From Rhabdophis nuchalis (taxonomy: Eukaryota; Chordata; Lepidosauria; Squamata; Natricidae), in the NCBI GenBank assembly GCA_039707465.1, contig CM077647.1, forward strand, positions 46,127,110 to 46,191,109: a DNA stretch of 64,000 bases, in the 5' to 3' direction. How positions within the stretch are numbered: position 1 is the first letter of the stretch; each line of letters starts with the position of its first letter. The notes under the pieces are model-generated. The model was not told where the DNA came from. It saw nothing but the letters and a program-made list of their open reading frames with translations, and ran no database searches. The position numbers were made by a program, and so were the translations under genes. Positions 56,642 to 64,000 of the stretch are shown here, in pieces.

Positions 56642-56776
56642 CAGGGGTCTGCAAAGTCGGCTCTTTTAAGACTGGTGGACTTCAACTTCCAGAATTCCCC
56701 AGCCAGCTATGCTGGCTGGGGAACTCTGGGAGTTGAAGTCCACCAGTCTTAAAAGAGCCGACTTTGCAGACCCCTG
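56642..56776. mobile_element. Palindromic hAT-type MITE with 8-bp target duplication
   Basis: A 135-bp near-perfect palindrome. It starts CAGGGGTCTGCAAAGTCGGC and ends with the exact complement; arms are about 60 bp around 'agctatgct'. The 8-bp duplication aactaaac is at 56634-56641 and 56777-56784. It could form a long hairpin if transcribed. Confidence 0.9.
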
Positions 56777-56784
56777 AACTAAAC

Positions 56785-57588
56785 CATTTCATAAAACAGC
56801 TGAACAACTGAATTGCTTATTAAGGACCTTTGAATTTATCTGGAAATTCAAGAGTCTTCTACTTGGACACTCATACATATTTTACTAAGTAAAAGCTTTA
56901 AACTAACTTGATTCAATTCATTTTTGCCTGATTTACACGCATCTAATCAGTAGGATGAACATGGAATACAGCTGGCAGAAATCTAGAAAAGAAGTCACTG
57001 ACATCAAGATTTGCTGGCAGTTATTTTAAAGAAATAGAAGCCAATATATGCATTTCCACTTCTTATTTATGATGCACTAAATACTTCACAGTAGTTTGCC
57101 AAACTATAAGAATAAAATTCTATACAACTATTTCAAATGCTAATCTCTATAAATGTGACATTCCAAGTTAATGCATTTGGCACAGAAAAAAACAGAATGA
57201 CAATAATTGCCACAAAATATTGTATGGATTTCTTTTCAGCAGAATGGAAAATGATTTGATTTAATTTATTTTTAATTAGAGTATTTAATTATAGTTGGTG
57301 AAACATTCTCCGTGTATTTAATTATTTTTTCCATCTGTCACCTTAAAAAAATTAGTTTGGTGATAATTCCTGGATAAGTTAAAGGGCACATTCCAAGCTT
57401 TTGAAGATCCCATAAAATGGTAGCCTCTTAAATTGGGAGCGTTAACTGCATCCATGTGTTTTTCATTATTTTTCCCTAAATTATGAAAGAATTAAAACGT
57501 TTAGAGGTCTAGATTACAAATAAGATTCATCTGTCTATAAATATAAGATATGAATATACCGATTCTATCTGATTAGGATAGCCTAGAA
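56785..57588. other. Intergenic DNA, no gene seen
   Basis: AT-rich, with no recognisable feature. Confidence 0.45.
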
Positions 57589-57871
57589 CAATGATGGTTA
57601 ACCTTTTTGGCATTCAAGAGCTGAAACTGGAGAGTGTGCATGTGTACAGCAGCCAGCTGCTCTCTTCCAGATTCTGGCGTGTGCAGCCAGAACTCTGAAG
57701 ACCACTGGAACCTGGAAGAGAGCAGCTGGCTGGTGCATATGTGCACCGGACCAGTTGGCCAGCCCACATATGCATGATGGAACCTGGAAGAGCAGCTGGC
57801 AATGGTGCACATGCCCAGAGAGGGCTCTGTATGCCACCTCTAGCATGTGTGCCATAGGTTTGCCATCACGG
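57589..57871. mobile_element. Non-autonomous hAT transposon
   Basis: Begins CAATGATGGTTAACCTTTTT and ends 'ccataggtttgccatcacgg', the same ends as the element at 1500-1840. Flanked by gcctagaa (57581-57588) and gtctagaa (57872-57879), an 8-bp duplication with one mismatch. Internal 'agctggctggtgcatatgtg' is inverted relative to the left half. Overlapping minus-strand frames are not genes. Confidence 0.8.
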
Positions 57872-57879
57872 GTCTAGAA

Positions 57880-60800
57880 TGGAATTATGATGGAGAAAAG
57901 AAAACACCATTCCCTTTCACTACCATTTCGCCTTCATATCTTTGTATTATGTACAAGTCTTATGGGATAGATTCTACAAGTGGAAAGAAACTATAATTTC
58001 ATACATTTATCACAAAATCTAGAAAAATGGTCAATACTATGAAGGAAATACTTCATACATCTAGGAGAAGAATATGATTTGTAGTTTGGCCCTATAATAA
58101 TTCAGTTTCAAAAGGAACTAAGCCAAACCAGTTTTGTTGTGCTCTGCCACTATATGACATTCTTATCACTTCACAGGTACCAATTCATTGATCTATTCAG
58201 ATAATATAATATAATGAAGAAAATTGAGTAAGTCTTTAGTCTTTGTTCCTTGATCATGCACACACAGAAATGAAATACGAACACATTTAAAGCAGGAAAG
58301 GAAAACTCATGCAGTAATCAGATAAAGTTGATGCACCAGGTCCCCACTATCACCAGAATTCCTGATGCTTTCATTCAAGTGCATTCCTATATTCAGTTAA
58401 TCTACATTCTTCTATTACCTCTTTAAATAAGTGCAAAAGCATATGCACATTTATATATCGTAAATGCATTTCATCATGTCAAAGTAGATATTTCTGAATA
58501 TAGTTTAATATTCATAATAACATAACTCATTAATACCACAATTTTAATCTTAAAACTGTTTCACAATACAACAATGTGAAATTTGAATCATAAATTAAAA
58601 AATACATAAATACAAAATACTTATAATTAAATACAAGCCCAATAAACCCTTCATGATAAGTGGAAAGCTTTTCCTTCAACTGCAAAAATGCATATGTCTT
58701 TAAATGAGAGGATACTATATCAAAGTTTGCCATGACATTTAATGGCAGAACAATCTTAAAGGAAATAATGCTTCCTATCCAAATACATAGATAAAACTTC
58801 TTTTAACTTATCAACTTCTTTAAAATGTCAATAACACAATCTTGGCAGAATGAAATCTAAATTTAATAAATATTATTAATGATGGAAATCAACAAGGTTT
58901 TAAAGCAGTATGAAGTGGAGTGGAAGGAATATATGAGTTCTTTTGTGTAACTTGATTGTTTTCAAACAAGTCTGATTCATTATTTTGAAAATTCCCATCC
59001 ACCCCAAATCAAGCAAAACTGGGATGAGATTGCAGAACACAAGCAGTTCCAATTTTGTGTCAGTTATAAAAATAAAGTTAGCACTTATTCCAGACATAAA
59101 AAAGTAACATTGAAATTGAATACTGTGAAGAACCTCGTAATAGTTTGTTTTTTATTTTAAAATAAATGTTCTTCATCTAAATTCAGTCGATCTATTTTCC
59201 TAACAGTTTGACTGATTTTGAAACACAGATGCCTTCATTAAAATCTTTCTGCATCATAATATGCCTCCTTGCCACAAACTGAAATTAAAACATCAGGAAA
59301 TCCAAATGACTGATCTTGCACATAGTATATGTTTAAACCATCAAATATAGAGCTTTAATACTCTATGAGTTGTAATGGCTAAGAATCTCTAAAATGACAG
59401 AAGTGGTCTTAAAAATTGGAACGCTAGAAATTCCAGATTTTTACCAACTTTAATGTGATAAAAATTCATCTACTTCTGACCATCTTTTCATAGACTTTCA
59501 TTAAGTTGCAACATTTTTAAAAAGTTATCTTTGTCCTTGTTGCAATTCTATCTATTACAATACTATTTAAAAATACAATGCCACATAAAAAGGAAAAAAA
59601 TACATATATTGTGTGAAAGTTACAACATTTCTACTTGAAAGTCATCATATTTTACTTCATAATTAGTTTTTCTCCCCTTTCAGGAATAATGTTTAAACAG
59701 GTCCCATGGAGTTGATTATTTACAACATAGTAGAAAGATATTTCAGCCTGTATTTCTCTCCAAAGAATATCTGTCATTCGTGTTAATGGCAGGTTTCTCT
59801 TCAAATGCCATTACTCCAGCCTTGGTCAGTCAACTGCAATTATGATTTTCACAGTAAAATCAGAATTCATTCATTGTATCCATATTTTATTGTCTAATTG
59901 GTTGTAACTTTTCAGTGCCAGTAGAAACATTCTGATCATACAAGTCCAGTATCATGCAAAATAATCAAGTTGATACTGACTGAGAACTATAAGAAGCTTT
60001 GTTCTGCATTTGGGTTTCTTCCAAAATCCCAAAGAATCTGAGAATACAGGGCTGTAGCTCCAGAACAGCTGGAAGGTACTAAATTGGGATAGGGTGTGTT
60101 GGTTTGATATGAGATAGAAGATTCATGATAAGTACCTGAATGCATCCAGAAAATAATTTAAAGTGTTCATAAACTTTTTAAATTAGAAGTATGTAAGGTC
60201 TGGAATTGCTTGAAGTTGCCTTCAAACAGTTTTTTTGTTTTAAAGTTCCTTTGGTCTTGTGTTTTCTATAATTATTTGGCTCTGCTCTCATTCTTGTGTG
60301 CAGTAAAAAGCCTGTTTGAAATAAGATCAGTGTGTGTGTGTTAGTGTGTGTGTATTGAAATAGAAGTTTCGGAAGTAGTATCTGAACATGCCACCCTCGT
60401 TGAATCAAAGGAATTTGGCTATTAAAACATGAAGACATTAAGTACCGAAGTGCTAGAGTGCACTGAAAAAAGAATAATCCACAAGAATTAATATGAAAAT
60501 AATGACACATGTCATCCTGAAACCACAGTACAATTCAGAGTAACTTCAAGACTGATTCTATGCTTAACTTTGTTCATTTGCCAGTGTGTTAAGTTTCCAA
60601 GCCTATTTTCTTTTTCTTCATTTAAAAAAGACGGACCAATCACAGGATCATCTTGCACGCAATACACTAAATTTGCAAATATTTGGTGAGGAAGTTCAAT
60701 AAATTGTTAAAGCGAACTTCCTAATCTGGCAGTGGTTCCTTCTAATCTCAGATTGTAACTGTATGCAGTTATTCAATAGACAAAAATGTTATTCCAATGA

Positions 60801-61985
60801 CAAGAAAGCATTCTACAGAACTGTCTACAGAATAGATTAAGATGTGATATCAAATTTATAGAAAATCTTACATTTCATGCATGGCATAAGATCTTATATG
60901 AACACATAAATTTCTAATGAATTCTTAAGGTAAGAATAGTCATAAAAATCACATCAAGTTTAAGCAGTTTATATGTGAGAGATAGTGTATGTATGCATGC
61001 ATTGGTAACATATATATTTGTGTGTGTGTGTCTGTGTGTGTGCACATTCACATTCTAGAGCCAACAGAGAGAAATGATTAAAAAATAATTTCACAACATT
61101 TGGAAGATTTTATTTGATTTTTATTAATGAGGTTTATTTGGGGCTAGGGAACGGATAAGACTAAGCAGGAAATGAAGAACACAAACTCCAGTAAAACAAG
61201 GCCTCTGCAAGCTATGAAATTCAATTAAATGAATCATTGGAATTTTACAACATCACTATTCTTAGATTTGATTTTTTGTGTGTGTGTTCTTTGTCTTAAA
61301 AAGGAAAATAATACCATCATGCTCCAGCAAAGCAGGGAGGGAAATGTGTGGGCATTCAAATGTTGCTGGTCTATTAATCCCCCCACTACTTACCATGAGA
61401 AACTTCCACGACAATTACAGATGCCATCCTTGTACAGAAGATCAATAGTAATTAGGTTTGTTAAATTTGTCATTTATTGTCATCAACAATACTATTGGTT
61501 GGTTATTATTTTTCTATGTTAAATATTGCCAAATATTACATGAAGTATGCCCTTGTGTAAGTGGTAGTTAATTTTATTTTTAACCCATATACCATTAGCT
61601 AAGAGCAAAGATCAGAGTGAGAATGCCTTTCTCTTAACTTTGCAGGAATCATGTTTATACCCAGAAATACATTTCAGTTTACTGCAACCATATCCTGCCT
61701 GAAACACTCTATAGATACATGACTTTTCTGTTCTTTCACCTATGACACGTGTCAAAACTTCAATTAACCTATCATATCTTATAATATTCACAACCATTAG
61801 CTGCTGATCAATACTCTAAAATAAACATCCATTGGTATCCTTAAGTAGTAGTCTTCCAATTCCCGTCTATCTCAGCCAAAAAAGCTTTTACATATAGTAC
61901 TATTGTTTTTGTTTTATTATTATTATTACTGTAGTGTTATACTGCTTCTATATATTGTATCAAGGTGGTAAACATACATAAGACT
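57880..61985. other. Intergenic DNA downstream of HDAC9, no gene seen
   Basis: About 4.1 kb of AT-rich sequence without a convincing coding region or repeat. GT microsatellites occur near 60330-60352 and 61018-61040. Part of it may be conserved non-coding DNA between HDAC9 and the next gene, TWIST1 in other vertebrates. Confidence 0.45.
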
Positions 61986-61989
61986 CCTG

Positions 61990-62165
61990 TTTTCCCCATG
62001 GATTATGTTTTAACTTTCTAAATTTTAGCACAGGGATAACCTATTTAATTTGATTTTAATTATTTATATTTTGTACTGTTTGTTTTAACTTCCTGTGCAC
62101 CGCCCCGGGTCCCTTCGGGGAGAGGGTGCAGTTATATAAATTTAATAATAAATAAAATAAAAAAT
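61990..62165 (+). mobile_element. CR1/L3 LINE 3' tail
   Basis: 'ttttagcacagggataacct', 'ctgtgcaccgccccgggtcc' and 'gcagttatataaatttaata' followed by (ATAAA)n: only the non-coding tail of this LINE clade remains. Confidence 0.8.
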
Positions 62166-62174
62166 AAAACAATA

Positions 62175-62300
62175 ACCCTGTGAACTAGGTTTTCCAGAGA
62201 GAGAATGAGTGCCCAAAGCTAACCAGTGGTCTTTTCTGCCCAAGACAGACCTAGAACTCAGTCTCCTGATTTCTAGGCCGGGACTTGAACCAGAGTGGCT
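62175..62300 (-). mobile_element. Squamate tRNA-derived SINE, 5' half
   Basis: The complement of the tRNA-like head and body: 'gacttgaaccagagtgg' carries a B-box-like piece, and 'cagtctcctgatttctaggc' mirrors the 'ttagaaattgggagac' region of the copy at 34437. Confidence 0.5.
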
Positions 62301-64000
62301 GTTTATGCTCTCATTCTCAAAGGTGTAGAATTTACTCATATCTATTACTAGTTTTTCATATAATATAAAAACAACTTGTCTGGATAATTTAGGTACATAG
62401 CAAAACCATTGCAAATGTTATTGAGATCATTGGAACAACTTCTTCGTAAATTGGAATAGTATTATAGCTTAACTTTCTTCTTAGTCTCATTGTATATCTG
62501 CAAACTAAATCTGCAATCATATGTTTTTCATTATTCTTGGTGCACCCTGCATGCTAAATGTGCATTTCCTAAAATAAACCTCTTTGATAAGTCCCTAATG
62601 AAAATGAATGGTTTGATTTGTGCTCCATTGATTTGTTCATTCATTTTGTGTGTAGCCAAAACAATATTTTCTGTTTTTTCCTGGAGATTGTTCTAAAAAG
62701 GAGATGTATCTAATAAACAAGAAAATGTCAGGATATGATTTATTAAGAAGAAACCCACATCATGCTTTTTTCAAGAATTCTTCTTTAAGAAACAATTTTA
62801 AAACAGTTAGTTGGTTAATTATAGTAAAAAGAAAATTGCTTTATCATCAACTCTTGTGTTCCAGAGTTTAAAGACATTCAAATAATAGAAATGAAACTGG
62901 AAGAAGAATAACATTTGCATCTTCTTCTTATTTTCCTTTAACGTGTTCTCTTTTTCTGTAGTGTTTGGGAAACATTGACTGAAGCAGTTTGAAATTTGGC
63001 TGTAAAAAAGCGAGGAACAAAGGATGGTGAAGATTAAACATGAAAAGGACTGAATTGTGATGGGGTTGTTCATGATTAAAAAGAAATCTAAGTATAAGTA
63101 AACACTAGGCAAAATTAGATCTTGTGCCTATTTTCTGTTGAACCAAGATAATAGTAAGAATCTGATTTCAATGCTGGGAAAATTGAAATCCAATATGGAG
63201 CTCCTGGGCCATGGTCAAAGGGTAGGAAGAAGAAATAGAAGTGACTCTATATCTTGTTTTCTCTTTTGCTTAAGTATTATCTAAATAAATTTGGGTTCCA
63301 ACTGCCTCTTTATGTTGTTGTTATTTTTAACTGACTGAACACTTTGTATGAATTACAAGTTGGGAAGCCATATAAATGTCTTAAACAAATGCACCTCATA
63401 GATGTTTAATGATAACATTTGTATAAATTCAGAAAGTCATATTTTTCACTTAAAACAAGCAGAAACTTAAATATGCAGAACTTAAAAATCAGCAGAAAGC
63501 AGATGGTTATGAGGTAGAAGTTTTACTTTCTTTTCTAGATTTTCAGACCTAACTGGCCTAATCTAATCTAGACAATAGATGCTGATATTGAAATGCCATA
63601 ACATATTATATTCCCAGAATTGCAGAATTAAGTGAGGCAATTCAAGACCTCCAGAATAGAAACAAAATAATCTTAGAGTAAAAAATGATGAAGAAGAAAA
63701 TTCTCTGCAACTGTTGGTTTAACCCAGAATTATGTTTAGATTCACAGCATAGATTTAATATTATTCATCTGTTAACCAGCTGTTAGTTAAATTTCATGCA
63801 TGCATCTATGAATATCTTAATCTTGTGAATGGTTCAAGATGTGTTCTGATCTTAGGACAGCGTTTTCAAACTTTCAAACTTCTGAATCTGGATTTCCCAA
63901 TGTTTGTACAATTCACACAATCAATTTAATCTGTATGCATCCACTATGACATGCAAATAATCAAAAGAAAATTAATTCATTTTGCATTTTTCATGTATAT
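62301..64000. other. Intergenic DNA, no gene seen
   Basis: AT-rich to the window end, with no recognisable feature. Confidence 0.45.

Noticed and set aside
57573..57855. Three overlapping minus-strand frames of 62-85 codons
   Set aside because: They lie wholly within a non-coding hAT element with defined ends and target duplication.

Overview
The window is vertebrate nuclear DNA, most likely from a squamate reptile and probably a snake. I infer this from the repeats: many CR1 and CR1/L3-clade LINE copies, tRNA-derived SINEs with a Bov-B-like tail, Penelope-like elements, hAT and Tc1 DNA transposons, and very large tetranucleotide microsatellites including GATA. There are no bacterial operons, rRNA genes, tRNA genes or CRISPR arrays.

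The only host gene I can recognise is the 3' end of HDAC9, a class IIa histone deacetylase, on the + strand. Four coding exons have consensus splice sites and matching phases: 13607-13740, 23285-23369, 35242-35389 and 53622-53661 (stop codon). They encode the end of the deacetylase domain, the C-terminal export-signal region and the short acidic class IIa tail. Positions 1-13606 are therefore intron upstream of the first visible exon, three introns follow, and the 3' UTR starts at 53662. In other vertebrates this part of HDAC9 carries enhancers of the neighbouring TWIST1 gene. Such elements may lie in the quiet intronic stretches, but I cannot demonstrate them from sequence alone.

The introns hold the repeats. 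Positions 0.2-2.9 kb: CR1 3' ends in a 466-bp tandem array, a hAT insertion and a 1-kb GTAG/GATA field. Positions 7.5-9.6 kb: an L1-type element with 5' UTR, an intact ORF1, no ORF2, a poly(A) tail and a 13-bp target duplication (half-L1-like). Positions 10.3-12.0 kb: an old CR1/L3 relic. Positions 16.8-17.4, 19.6-22.3, 27.9-30.6, 36.3-36.7, 44.7-46.5, 46.8-47.1 and 62.0-62.2 kb: CR1/L3 copies on both strands. Positions 24.2-25.7 kb: a Tc1-like transposon with both inverted repeats. Positions 25.7-30.85 kb: a CR1 split by later insertions. Positions 38.5-39.7 and 49.2-49.8 kb: Penelope-like elements.

The most unusual region is 49.8-52.1 kb. The open GIY-YIG endonuclease frame of a Penelope-like element ends inside a hammerhead-ribozyme-like fold. 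It is followed by an array of inverted modules separated by (TA)n, (TATG)n and (GT)n microsatellites, and nearly every module carries another hammerhead core. Two folds, at 51485-51531 (- strand) and 51582-51628 (+ strand), are complete type I hammerheads in the two arms of a 99-bp inverted repeat. Four other module types share a variant plan: CUGANGA, an unpaired U, a 6-bp helix II, GAA, a 4-nt self-complementary helix III, then the cleavage nucleotide. That plan suggests action as a dimer. Hammerheads are known in Penelope-like elements; this dense palindromic cluster with several sequence-divergent ribozymes is what I would follow up first.
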